DNA of 64,000 nt, taken from NCBI RefSeq assembly GCF_008641105.1, contig NZ_VTTI01000001.1:83750-147749 (forward strand). The letters are read 5' to 3'. Position numbers and translations under genes: made by a program. This stretch comes from Halopseudomonas salina (lineage in GTDB: Bacteria > Pseudomonadota > Gammaproteobacteria > Pseudomonadales > Pseudomonadaceae). This document shows positions 1-9,353 of this stretch, piece by piece (the stretch's first letter is position 1; every line of letters begins with the position of its first letter). The notes under the pieces are model-generated. The model worked only from the letters and a program-made list of their open reading frames with translations, was not told the DNA's origin and made no database searches.

Positions 1-1159
1 CTTCGGCATTCTCGCGCTCGGCTGCATCCTTGGAGTAATGCGCCTTGTCCAGCAGTTGCGCGGTGTAATAGGCCAGCGCACGATTGCCTTCGTTGAAGGC
101 CTTCATGGTCAGCAGCATACGGCGTACATCGGGGTGTACGATGATCGGATCGGCGGGCTTGTTCGGCTCGGCCGGGCCGGAAAGGGCGCGCATCTGCAGG
201 CGATCCTTGGCGTAGGCCAGGGCGCTCTGATAGGACGCTTCACCGTGACACAGACCCTGCATACCAGTACCCAGGCGGGCGTGGTTCATCATGGTAAACA
301 TGCAGTTGAGGCCCTTGTTGACCTCGCCGATCAGGAAGCCCTTGGCATCGTCGAAGTTCATCACGCAGGTAGCCGATGCCTTGATGCCCATCTTGTGCTC
401 GATCGAGCCACATTTGACGCCGTTACGCTCGCCCTTCTCGCCATTGGCGTCAGGCAGGAACTTGGGAACGATGAACAACGAAATACCCTTGGTGCCTTCC
501 GGCGCGTCGGGGAGCTTGGCCAGCACCAGGTGTACAATGTTCTCGGCAAAATCATGCTCGCCGCAGGAGATAAAGATCTTGGTGCCAGTAATCTGGTAGC
601 TGCCATCGGCCTGGGGTACCGCGCGGGTCTTGGTCAGGCCCAGGTCGGTTCCGCACTGGGGTTCGGTCAGACACATGGAACCGGTCCACTGCCCTGGTAC
701 CAGCTTGTTCAGGTACAGCTCCTTCTGCTCCTGACTACCATGGGCACGGATAGCTGCAGCGCAGCCCTGACTCAAACCCGGATACATGCTCCAGGCGTAG
801 TTGGCAGAACCGATCATTTCAGCCACTACAAATCCGAGGGATGCCGGCAGACCCTGACCGCCAAACTCTTCGGGTCCTGTCATCGACGCCCAGCCGTTGT
901 CCACGAACTGCTGGTAAGCTTCCTTGAAGCCTGCAGGTGTAGTAACGACGCCGTCGTCGATATGGCAGCCTTCCTCGTCACCGGTACGGTTCAGCGGTGC
1001 GAGCACTTCACCAGCAAACTTGGCGCTTTCTTCCATCACCGCGGAAATCAGATCCGGGGTCGCTTCGGTCAACTCGAAACGCTCGTAACCGGCGCCGAAG
1101 TTGTGCAGTTCTTCCATCACGAAGCGCATGTCGCGCAACGGAGCTTTGTAATCAGGCAT
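1..1159 (-). CDS. Acyl-CoA dehydrogenase, about 600-aa DmdC-like type (C-terminus cut by window edge)
   Basis: This FAD-dependent dehydrogenase would oxidise the alpha-beta bond of an acyl-CoA in the cytoplasm. The reverse strand reads open from an ATG at 1159 to the window start, giving 386 codons. The product begins MPDYKAPLRDMRF, the start seen in the roughly 600-residue Pseudomonas acyl-CoA dehydrogenases related to methylthiopropionyl-CoA dehydrogenase. Family motifs are visible: MTGPEEFGGQG, then CLTEPQCGTDLG in the FAD/substrate region and FISCGEHD. The last third, with the catalytic region and the extra C-terminal domain, lies outside the window. A long forward ORF over the same bases is a shadow. 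The family is clear, the substrate is not. Confidence 0.9.
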   Translation of the reverse strand, partial: MPDYKAPLRDMRFVMEELHNFGAGYERFELTEATPDLISAVMEESAKFAGEVLAPLNRTGDEEGCHIDDGVVTTPAGFKEAYQQFVDNGWASMTGPEEFGGQGLPASLGFVVAEMIGSANYAWSMYPGLSQGCAAAIRAHGSQEQKELYLNKLVPGQWTGSMCLTEPQCGTDLGLTKTRAVPQADGSYQITGTKIFISCGEHDFAENIVHLVLAKLPDAPEGTKGISLFIVPKFLPDANGEKGERNGVKCGSIEHKMGIKASATCVMNFDDAKGFLIGEVNKGLNCMFTMMNHARLGTGMQGLCHGEASYQSALAYAKDRLQMRALSGPAEPNKPADPIIVHPDVRRMLLTMKAFNEGNRALAYYTAQLLDKAHYSKDAAERENAE

Positions 1160-1181
1160 GGTTCAATCTCCTAAAGAAACA

Positions 1182-1197
1182 CCTGGCATGTGCCAGG
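1182..1197. repeat. Inverted repeat CCTGGCA-TG-TGCCAGG
   Basis: Two 7-bp arms are separated by 2 bp and lie 22 bp upstream of the dehydrogenase ATG. The position suits a repressor site in the leader. It does not match the fatty-acid regulator PsrA motif that I know. The function is unknown. Confidence 0.4.
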
Positions 1198-1409
1198 CGT
1201 CAGAATTCATACAGTCGTTTGAACACTATGCCGCCAGGCCCTGTCGGTCAAGGCAAATGCCTGCCAATTTCATTGCTTGATACAAAGCCATAAGGCGCCA
1301 GCAGAACAGCGGGAGTCCTTATGCAGACTGCTGTGCTCTGTTCGAGACGATTGACCAGCGCTGCGCCGCACTCGTCCTTACCCGCCAGGCCTCTTATTCT
1401 ATAAAGCTA

Positions 1410-1438
1410 TATAAAAATCAGTTTTCGTGCTTGGACAA
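1410..1438 (-). promoter_or_regulatory. Possible sigma-70 promoter for the acyl-CoA dehydrogenase
   Basis: On the reverse strand TTGTCC (1438-1433) is followed after 17 bp by TTTATA (1415-1410) in an AT-rich patch. Both boxes differ from consensus. It would give a leader of about 240 nt. Confidence 0.3.
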
Positions 1439-1517
1439 TCTTAGCCATCCCTCTTAATGTGGCGGCCTGAAAGGTTCCGACCCGCGGAGCCACTGTTACA
1501 AGACAAGGTTCGGGTTG

Positions 1518-3314
1518 ATGAACTGGGATTCCCTGCCAATGATTGGCGTCGCCGTTCTGCTGTGCTGGGTTTTTTACGCCTTTGCACGGGAAAAATTCAG
1601 CCCTGATGTAGTGGTCGGTATCGCTGTGGCGGTGCTGCTGGTCAGCAGCTTACTGAGTCCTTCCGACGTCCTCGGCATCCTGTCCAACAGTGCGCCTATT
1701 ACCATTGCCTGCATGTTTGTGCTTTCCGCTGCGCTGGAACGCACAGGCTGCGTCGAGGCGCTGGGCAAGTGGCTGTCGCGCATGGGTGGCGGCAGCCCGT
1801 TACGCACCCTGTTCAGCCTGATGCTGACCGCCATGGTGCTATCTACCTTTATCAACAACACACCCGTGGTTGCCATTCTAACGCCCGTCGCTGTAACGCT
1901 CGCGGCCCAGGTTGGCAGCAAGGCATCCAAGATGCTGATACCGCTGTCCTACGCGACGATCCTCGGTGGCACCATGACCATGATCGGCACATCGACAAAC
2001 ATTCTGGTCGACGGCGTGGCTCGAGAGCAGGGCATGGAGCCCTTCGGCATGTTTGAAATATTCCTGCCTGGCCTGATCATGTCAGCAATCGGCCTGGCAT
2101 TCATCATGCTGGTCGGTCATCGACTGTTACCTGACCGCGAGAGTCTGTCAAAGCAGTTGCGCCCGGATCAAAGCAGACCCTTCATGACCGAACTGCTGGT
2201 CCCCCATGACTCCCCCGTGGTCAATCAGACCATCAGCGATGCAAAGCTCAATGGCGATACCGGCATTCAGGTTCTGAAGATTTTCCGCGGCGATGAAGAG
2301 CTCTCTACTCCGGTCAATACGACTGTGCTCAATGCCGGCGACAGGCTTGTACTGCACGCCAACATGCGCGACTTCATAGAGCTACGTCAGACCGGCCTGC
2401 TTACCTTCAATCACCAGCAGCCAGCCAATTTCGAAACCATATCCACCCGGGATGTGGTGCTGGCCGAAGCCATCGTTGGCCGTAACTCGCGCTACAGCCA
2501 TCGCCCCATGCGCGATTTGAACCTGACCGCCCGCTACGGTATTCACGTACTGGCGATCCATCGACATAACGAAAACATCCAGGACAACCTGGATGATTTT
2601 CAGCTGCAGTTCGGTGACGTGATGCTGGTGGAGGGTACCCCCGCACAGATCCGCAAATTTGCCGACAACGGTGATCTGATCAGTCTGAACACCGTGCAGG
2701 AGCGTGCCTATCGCCGCGACAAGGCGCCTATCGCGATTGCTGCCGTATTGGCGGTGATGGTGCTGGCAGCACTGAAAGTGATGCCTATAGAGGGTCTGGC
2801 AATGATCGCTACCGCCGCTGTGCTGGCGACCCGATGCCTGGATACCGAAGACGCCTACAAGGCCATAGACTGGCGCATTCTGACGATTATCTTCGGTATG
2901 CTGGCGATAAGCGTCGCGATGAACAAGGTCGGGTTGGTGGATAGCGTTGTCGATCAGGTCATGCTGCTGGCACCGTTGATGGGCCCGCTTTTCATGCTGT
3001 CTTTCATCTACCTGCTGACCTCGATCCTCACCGAGATTGTCAGCAACAACGCCGTCGCGGTATTGCTGACGCCTATCGCGATGGGTGTTGCCTATCAGCT
3101 CGGCGCCGACCCGCGGCCCTTTGTGGTTGCCGTGATGTTCGCCGCCAGCGCCAGCTTCGCCACACCAATCGGCTACCAGACCAACACCTTTGTCTACAGT
3201 GCAGGGGGTTACAAGTTCACCGACTTCATGCGCATCGGGATACCGATGAACCTGATCATGTGGGCCACGGCGACGCTGGTGATACCGCTGGTCTGGCCGT
3301 TATTTCCCGGCTAA
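1518..3314 (+). CDS. SLC13/DASS-type permease with two TrkA-C (RCK-C) domains
   Basis: This is an inner-membrane transporter of 598 aa. Hydrophobic segments fill residues 1-200 and about 400-598. Between them lie two soluble TrkA-C-type domains (roughly 210-285 and 305-385), which bind small ligands in related carriers. The repeated signature STFINNTPVVA (first half) and TEIVSNNAVAVLLTP (second half), together with GTSTNILVDG, is typical of the SLC13/ArsB-NhaD superfamily and its inverted-repeat fold. Homologues move sulfate, dicarboxylates or other anions with Na+ or H+. The substrate cannot be read from the sequence. ATG at 1518 is preferred over the in-frame TTG at 1515. It converges on metY across a repeat-rich gap. 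Confidence 0.85.
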   Translation: MNWDSLPMIGVAVLLCWVFYAFAREKFSPDVVVGIAVAVLLVSSLLSPSDVLGILSNSAPITIACMFVLSAALERTGCVEALGKWLSRMGGGSPLRTLFSLMLTAMVLSTFINNTPVVAILTPVAVTLAAQVGSKASKMLIPLSYATILGGTMTMIGTSTNILVDGVAREQGMEPFGMFEIFLPGLIMSAIGLAFIMLVGHRLLPDRESLSKQLRPDQSRPFMTELLVPHDSPVVNQTISDAKLNGDTGIQVLKIFRGDEELSTPVNTTVLNAGDRLVLHANMRDFIELRQTGLLTFNHQQPANFETISTRDVVLAEAIVGRNSRYSHRPMRDLNLTARYGIHVLAIHRHNENIQDNLDDFQLQFGDVMLVEGTPAQIRKFADNGDLISLNTVQERAYRRDKAPIAIAAVLAVMVLAALKVMPIEGLAMIATAAVLATRCLDTEDAYKAIDWRILTIIFGMLAISVAMNKVGLVDSVVDQVMLLAPLMGPLFMLSFIYLLTSILTEIVSNNAVAVLLTPIAMGVAYQLGADPRPFVVAVMFAASASFATPIGYQTNTFVYSAGGYKFTDFMRIGIPMNLIMWATATLVIPLVWPLFPG

Positions 3315-3323
3315 CGCAGCGGC

Positions 3324-3344
3324 AAGCTTCAAGCTTCAAGCTTC
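3324..3344. repeat. Heptamer direct repeats, left block (AAGCTTC x3)
   Basis: Three perfect tandem AAGCTTC units begin 9 bp after the permease stop. An 11-bp segment (3331-3341) is the exact inverse complement of 3431-3441 in the right block, so the two blocks could form a long-loop stem between the convergent genes. Confidence 0.8.
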
Positions 3345-3430
3345 AAGCAGTTTGAAGTGGCTTTTATAATAAAGCCCGCCAATTACCACTTGGCAGGCTG
3401 AAACCTGCTCACTATCAACCAGCTCGGACA

Positions 3431-3484
3431 GCTTGAAGCTTACCGCTTACCGCTTACCGCTTGCAGCTTGCGGCTTGCGGCTTA
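3431..3484. repeat. Heptamer direct repeats, right block (GCTTNNN x7-8)
   Basis: Units of 7 bp start at 3431, 3438, 3445, 3452, 3459, 3466, 3473 and 3480. They read GCTTGAA, GCTTACC three times, GCTTGCA, GCTTGCG twice, and a final partial unit that supplies the metY stop codon. Such GCTT heptamers are common between Pseudomonas genes. They also create spurious ORFs here. Confidence 0.85.
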
Positions 3485-4762
3485 GCCCTTCTCGCTTTTC
3501 TCAAGCGCCTGCTTCAGATCCGCAAGAATGTCATCGATATGTTCAATACCGATCGACAACCGCACCATATCCCTCGGTACGCCAGCCTTGGCCAGCTCTT
3601 CGTCATCCAGTTGGCGATGGGTGGTGGTTGCCGGATGGCATGCAAGGGATTTGGTGTCACCAATATTCACCAGTCGCACGACAAGATCCAGGGCGTCGAT
3701 AAAGCGCGCACCTGCCTCCTGACCGCCCTTGATGCCGAATGACAGAATCGAGGCTGGAATGCCTCCCATGTATCGCTGCGCCAGCGCGTGTTCCGGGTGG
3801 TCCGGCAGTCCGGCAAACTGCACCCAGCTGACCTGCGGATGCTGCTGCAGGTATTGCGCGACCTTCATCGCGTTTTCACAGTGACGCTCCATACGCAAGG
3901 TGAGTGTTTCCAGGCCCATCAGGATCTGGAACGCATTCATCGGCGACAGTGCTGCCCCCATGTTGCGTAACGGCACCACTCTGCAGCGGCCGATAAATGC
4001 AGCCGGGCCAAAGGCCTCGGTATACACCACGCCATGGTAGGAAGGATCGGGCGTATTCAAAAGCGGGAAACGCTCTGCGTTATCTGCCCAGGGGAAGGTT
4101 CCGCTATCGATAACCATGCCGCCCAGCGTGGTGCCATGGCCGCCGATATACTTGGTCAATGAGTGCACGACGATGTCTGCACCATGCTCGATTGGCCGGC
4201 AAAGTGCTGGCGTGGCCACTGTATTGTCGACAATCAACGGTACACCATGCCTGTGGGCCGCTTCGGCCAGAGCGGTAATGTCGATAATATTCCCCGAGGG
4301 GTTGCCCACTGACTCGCAGAAAACCGCCTTGGTCCGGGCATCAATCAGGCTTTCCAGGCTGGCTATATCGGCGTGATCACCAAAGCGAACCTCGATACCC
4401 TGACGCGGCAGGGTGTGGGCAAAAAGGTTATAGGTACCGCCGTACAGCTTGGCAACTGAAACGATGTTGTCACCGACTTCGGCCAGGGTTTGAATAGCGT
4501 AGGTGATGGCCGCCATACCGGACGCCACAGCCAGACCACCCACACCACCCTCCATCGCCGAGAGCCTCTGTTCGAGTACATCGTTGGTCGGGTTCATGAT
4601 GCGCGTATAGATATTCCCGGGCACTTTGAGATCGAATAGATCAGCACCGTGCTGGGTGTTATCGAACGCGTAAGAGGTAGTCTGGTAGATCGGGACCGCT
4701 ACTGCCTTGGTGGTCGGATCCGGGGAATAACCGGCGTGTACCGCGAGTGTTTCGAGCTTCAT
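3482..4762 (-). CDS. metY: O-acetylhomoserine sulfhydrylase (homocysteine synthase)
   Basis: This cytoplasmic PLP enzyme of the Cys/Met metabolism family makes homocysteine from O-acetylhomoserine and sulfide for methionine synthesis. The 426-aa product starts MKLETLAVHAGY at 4762. The longer reading frame upstream is not typical of the family. The PLP-binding lysine is Lys204 in VVHSLTKYIGGHG. YTRIMNPTNDVLEQR and ETLTLRMERH are further family motifs. Length and the inserted region between the PLP lysine and the C-terminal domain fit MetY better than the shorter MetZ/MetB. Its neighbour on the other strand is a universal stress protein, as near metY in P. aeruginosa (recalled synteny). The stop codon lies inside the heptamer repeat. 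Confidence 0.92.
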   Translation of the reverse strand: MKLETLAVHAGYSPDPTTKAVAVPIYQTTSYAFDNTQHGADLFDLKVPGNIYTRIMNPTNDVLEQRLSAMEGGVGGLAVASGMAAITYAIQTLAEVGDNIVSVAKLYGGTYNLFAHTLPRQGIEVRFGDHADIASLESLIDARTKAVFCESVGNPSGNIIDITALAEAAHRHGVPLIVDNTVATPALCRPIEHGADIVVHSLTKYIGGHGTTLGGMVIDSGTFPWADNAERFPLLNTPDPSYHGVVYTEAFGPAAFIGRCRVVPLRNMGAALSPMNAFQILMGLETLTLRMERHCENAMKVAQYLQQHPQVSWVQFAGLPDHPEHALAQRYMGGIPASILSFGIKGGQEAGARFIDALDLVVRLVNIGDTKSLACHPATTTHRQLDDEELAKAGVPRDMVRLSIGIEHIDDILADLKQALEKSEKG

Positions 4763-4923
4763 GGTTATATTTGTCCGTCGAGGGGTGTGCCGACAAGCAT
4801 GCCCATGCAGCAGGTGACAGGTCAATATCGGAAACGGACCTGAGAGCAAAGCTTGCTTTCGGTCAACTAATCACACAAAACAGGAGGGCATACTGGAGCA
4901 GTAAACCTCAAGGAGTGCTTGCC

Positions 4924-5754
4924 GTGTCACCGATCATCGTTGCCAGCGACCTCAGCCCCGAATCCGATCTGGCCATTAGCCGGGCATGCATGCTCGCCGG
5001 CCGTCTGGGCGCACCACTCATTGCCCTGCATACGGTGGATAATCATTTATCCCTGGCCCTTCAGGACAAGGCCTGTGCCGAGGCCAGGGTCCTGCTCGAG
5101 AAACAATTCGAACGATGCCCCGGTGGCACTGCCGACGTACAGATTGTCATTCAGCGCGGTCCTGTTGCCGAGACCATCCTGCGCGCAGCGAGTGAATGTG
5201 CGGCACAGCTGCTGATACTGGGTCGGCACCATCAACGCAATCCGGAGCTATTTGTGGGCACCACACTCGAGCGAGTGAGCCGACTTTCCTCGGTACCGGT
5301 GCTGTTAGTCGCCAGTGAGAGCAGCTCTTATGACAACGGGTTGCTGGCGCTGGATTTTTCAACCTGCGCCAGTGAGGCCTTGCGTTGTGCTGCAATGCTG
5401 CTGCAAGGGGGCAAGCTACATGCACTGCACATGTGCAATCCACCGCTGGGAGCGCGGCTGGCTGGGCCGGCTGCCCGCGAAGCATTCATGGTCGAGAGAC
5501 AGGAAACGTTATCGTATCTACTGGAAGATGAGATGGAGACTCTGGATCTTATTGGTACACCCAGACCCGATACTGAGCTGAAGATGCGCAGTGGAGAACT
5601 CCGCGCCTTGCTTGAACTGGAAATAGCCCAAATCCATCCCGGATTCATCGCTCTTGGCAGCCATAGCCGCAGCAGCATGGGGGAAGCATTACTGGGCAGC
5701 CTTGCGCTCGCGCTGCTGAGAGAGCCGCCCTGTGACGTGCTGGTTGCTCGCTGA
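4924..5754 (+). CDS. Tandem-domain universal stress protein (UspA family)
   Basis: This 276-aa cytoplasmic protein has two Usp domains, about residues 1-140 and 145-276. The first opens with SPIIVASDLSPESD. The second ends with the ATP-loop pattern GSHSRSSMGEALLGS followed by PCDVLVAR. Tandem Usp proteins bind nucleotide and aid survival in stress or stationary phase. I chose GTG at 4924 because AAGGAG lies 8 bp upstream (4910-4915). The longer frame back to 4747 would overlap the metY start region. It ends 4 bp from the convergent parA-like gene. Confidence 0.88.
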   Translation: MSPIIVASDLSPESDLAISRACMLAGRLGAPLIALHTVDNHLSLALQDKACAEARVLLEKQFERCPGGTADVQIVIQRGPVAETILRAASECAAQLLILGRHHQRNPELFVGTTLERVSRLSSVPVLLVASESSSYDNGLLALDFSTCASEALRCAAMLLQGGKLHALHMCNPPLGARLAGPAAREAFMVERQETLSYLLEDEMETLDLIGTPRPDTELKMRSGELRALLELEIAQIHPGFIALGSHSRSSMGEALLGSLALALLREPPCDVLVAR

Positions 5755-5758
5755 GGCC

Positions 5759-6529
5759 CTAGCCAGCCTCGATATGGTCGTGCAACGCGATGAACTGCTG
5801 GGTCAGCTTGTGCCGGCCATCGAGAAAAATCAGCGGTGTATTGACCTGATGAGACTCGCGCATTCGCACTGAACTGGAAAGATACACAGGCAAGACAGGC
5901 AGCCCCTCGGCGATCAGTTCGTCGAGCATCTGTTGTGGCAGCGATGCCCGCGCCTGGAACTGGTTCACCACAATGCCTTCAACTTCCAGGTCCTCGTTAT
6001 GCTCTTCCTTGATATCCTCCAACTCACGGAGCAGACCATAGAGCGCCTGGCGGGAAAAGCTGTCGCAATCAAAGGGGATCAAGCAGCGGTTAGAAGCGAT
6101 CAGCGCGGAAATAGTATAGAAATTGAAGCTCGGCGCGGTATCGATATAAATCCGTTCGTAATTGTCTTTCAGGTCGTTGAGTAACTTGCGCAACTTCTGG
6201 ATCTTGTAGCGCGACTCGAGCTTATGTTGCAGCTCACCCAGTTCCGGGCTCGCGGGCATCAGCCAGAGGTTTTCAAAGGGCGTTTCGGTGACAAACTGCT
6301 CGGCCTTCTTGTTGAACAGACTACTGGACAGCGTTTGCGCGAAGAAGTCGGCAATGGTCAGGTCAACATCTTCGAGACCGTCGCCGAGCAGGTAGTGGCT
6401 GGAATTGGCCTGAGGATCAAGATCCACGACCAATGTCTTGTACCCCGCCGCAGCACTGACTGCGGCCAGATTGCAGGCGATGCTGGATTTGCCGACACCG
6501 CCTTTCTGATTGAAAATGACTCGCCGCAT
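5759..6529 (-). CDS. ParA/MinD-superfamily ATPase, orphan
   Basis: This 256-aa P-loop ATPase has a deviant Walker A motif, KGGVGKSS (residues 9-16), with the signature lysine. Switch motifs follow in [12 protein letters not shown] and [11 protein letters not shown]. Such proteins place DNA, chemosensory arrays or other cargo in the cell by ATP-dependent dimerisation. No parB or parS-like partner is adjacent, so it is not an ordinary plasmid or chromosome partition pair. GGGAGAAGG upstream of ATG 6529 supports the start. It is cotranscribed or closely spaced with hemE (39 bp gap). A ParA-like gene sits at the same place in P. aeruginosa (recalled). The cargo is unknown. Confidence 0.88.
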   Translation of the reverse strand: MRRVIFNQKGGVGKSSIACNLAAVSAAAGYKTLVVDLDPQANSSHYLLGDGLEDVDLTIADFFAQTLSSSLFNKKAEQFVTETPFENLWLMPASPELGELQHKLESRYKIQKLRKLLNDLKDNYERIYIDTAPSFNFYTISALIASNRCLIPFDCDSFSRQALYGLLRELEDIKEEHNEDLEVEGIVVNQFQARASLPQQMLDELIAEGLPVLPVYLSSSVRMRESHQVNTPLIFLDGRHKLTQQFIALHDHIEAG

Positions 6530-6568
6530 AACCTTCTCCCGGTCAGTCCTGCGTATGGCTGATTTGAT

Positions 6569-7651
6569 TCAGACTACGATAGCAGAGGGGTCGTGATAGA
6601 TCGCCGACAACTCGTGCACGGCCTCGATAAACGCACCCGCATGCGCAGGATCTACTTCTGGAGTGATACCGTGACCAAGATTGAATACATGACCATTGCC
6701 CTTGCCGTAGCTCTTTAGGATGCGCGCGACTTCTTCGCGGATAGCAGCCGGCTTGGCGTACAACACCGTGGGGTCCATATTGCCCTGCAGTGCGACCTTC
6801 GAGCCCACCCGCGAGCGTGCTGCGCCCATATCGATCGTCCAGTCCAGACCCAGCGCATCGGCCCCACTATCAGCGATACTTTCCAGCCAGAGCCCGCCGT
6901 TCTTGGTGAACAGAATCACCGGTACGCGGCGCCCGTCATGCTCGCGGATCAGGCCAGATACAATCTTGCGCATATAGGCCAGGGAAAACTTCTGATAGGC
7001 ATCAGCCGACAGGTTGCCACCCCAGGTATCAAAAATCTGCACTGCCTGGGCGCCGGCCATGATCTGACCGTTGAGATAAGAGGTTACCGATTGGGCCAGT
7101 TTGTCGAGCAATTGATGCATGGCTTCAGGCTGGTCGTACAACATGGCCTTAGTCTTGCGAAAATCCTTCGAAGATCCGCCCTCGACCATATAGGTAGCCA
7201 GCGTCCAGGGGCTGCCGGAAAAGCCGATGAGCGGCACGCGACCATTGAGTTCGCTGCGAATGGTGCGCACGGCATTCATCACGTAGCCCAGATCCTGTTC
7301 CGGATCAGGCACCTTCAGTGCCTCAACATCGGCCGGGGTATCGATACGCTTGCGAAAGCGTGGGCCTTCGCCTGTCTCAAAATACAGTCCGAGCCCCATC
7401 GCATCCGGAATAGTCAGAATGTCGGAAAACAGGATCGCCGCATCCAGCGGGTAGCGCTCCAGCGGTTGCAATGTCACCTCGCAGGCTCGCTCGGGATTCA
7501 TGCACAGCCCCATGAAGTCACCCGCCCGACTGCGCGCTTCGCGGTACTCGGGAAGATAGCGCCCGGCCTGGCGCATCATCCAAACCGGAGTCACATCAAC
7601 AGGCTCGCGCATCAGGGCGCGCAGGAAACGGTCATTTTTCAGTTGGGGCAT
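6569..7651 (-). CDS. hemE: Uroporphyrinogen decarboxylase
   Basis: This cytoplasmic heme enzyme removes four carboxyl groups from uroporphyrinogen III to give coproporphyrinogen III. The product starts [13 protein letters not shown] and carries both signatures: [16 protein letters not shown] near the N-terminus and [16 protein letters not shown] in the middle. Conserved arginines and the substrate aspartate ([12 protein letters not shown]) are present. The 360-aa length is normal. An 11-residue N-terminal extension back to 7684 is open but not conserved. No strong ribosome binding site is visible. It lies downstream of gltD, separated by a terminator. Confidence 0.95.
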   Translation of the reverse strand: MPQLKNDRFLRALMREPVDVTPVWMMRQAGRYLPEYREARSRAGDFMGLCMNPERACEVTLQPLERYPLDAAILFSDILTIPDAMGLGLYFETGEGPRFRKRIDTPADVEALKVPDPEQDLGYVMNAVRTIRSELNGRVPLIGFSGSPWTLATYMVEGGSSKDFRKTKAMLYDQPEAMHQLLDKLAQSVTSYLNGQIMAGAQAVQIFDTWGGNLSADAYQKFSLAYMRKIVSGLIREHDGRRVPVILFTKNGGLWLESIADSGADALGLDWTIDMGAARSRVGSKVALQGNMDPTVLYAKPAAIREEVARILKSYGKGNGHVFNLGHGITPEVDPAHAGAFIEAVHELSAIYHDPSAIVV

Positions 7652-7784
7652 GTAGTAGCATCCAATAGCGGAATCAGCCGCCATTGTACCGGGAAATCGG
7701 CAGAAAGATCAGCGCTGGCCGGCCAAACCTCAGGGCATGTTGCCACATGTCATGTTTTCTAGAGCGCGACCACTGTCACAGGCA

Positions 7785-7810
7785 TAAAAAAGGCGCCCGA
7801 AGGCGCCCTG
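7785..7810 (-). terminator. Rho-independent terminator of gltBD
   Basis: On the reverse strand a GGCGCC stem, closed by a TTCG tetraloop, is followed directly by six T residues. It lies 19 bp after the gltD stop, and it isolates hemE from the glt operon. Confidence 0.85.
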
Positions 7811-7828
7811 TATTTCACGCTGGCGCGA

Positions 7829-9298
<1,470 letters not shown>

Positions 9299-9353
9299 TC
9301 ACCTTGGGCTCAGACCCGCTCAAACACCGCGAGCCTGATGCCAGACAGCCGCT

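Larger units (their letters stand above)
1160..1517. other. 358-bp divergent intergenic region
   Basis: This stretch separates the acyl-CoA dehydrogenase from the divergent permease. It holds a 16-bp palindrome close to the dehydrogenase start, an AT-rich patch around 1390-1420 and a possible promoter for the dehydrogenase. I see no small gene. No ORF here has both a ribosome binding site and plausible coding character. Confidence 0.6.

Noticed and set aside
38..1174. 378-codon forward ORF at the left edge
   Set aside because: It is the antisense of the truncated acyl-CoA dehydrogenase, whose reverse frame has clear family motifs.
3433..3702. ORF starting with KLTAYRLPLAACGL and its overlapping partner at 3461-3742
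   Set aside because: The N-terminus is a translation of the GCTT heptamer array and the rest runs antisense to metY.
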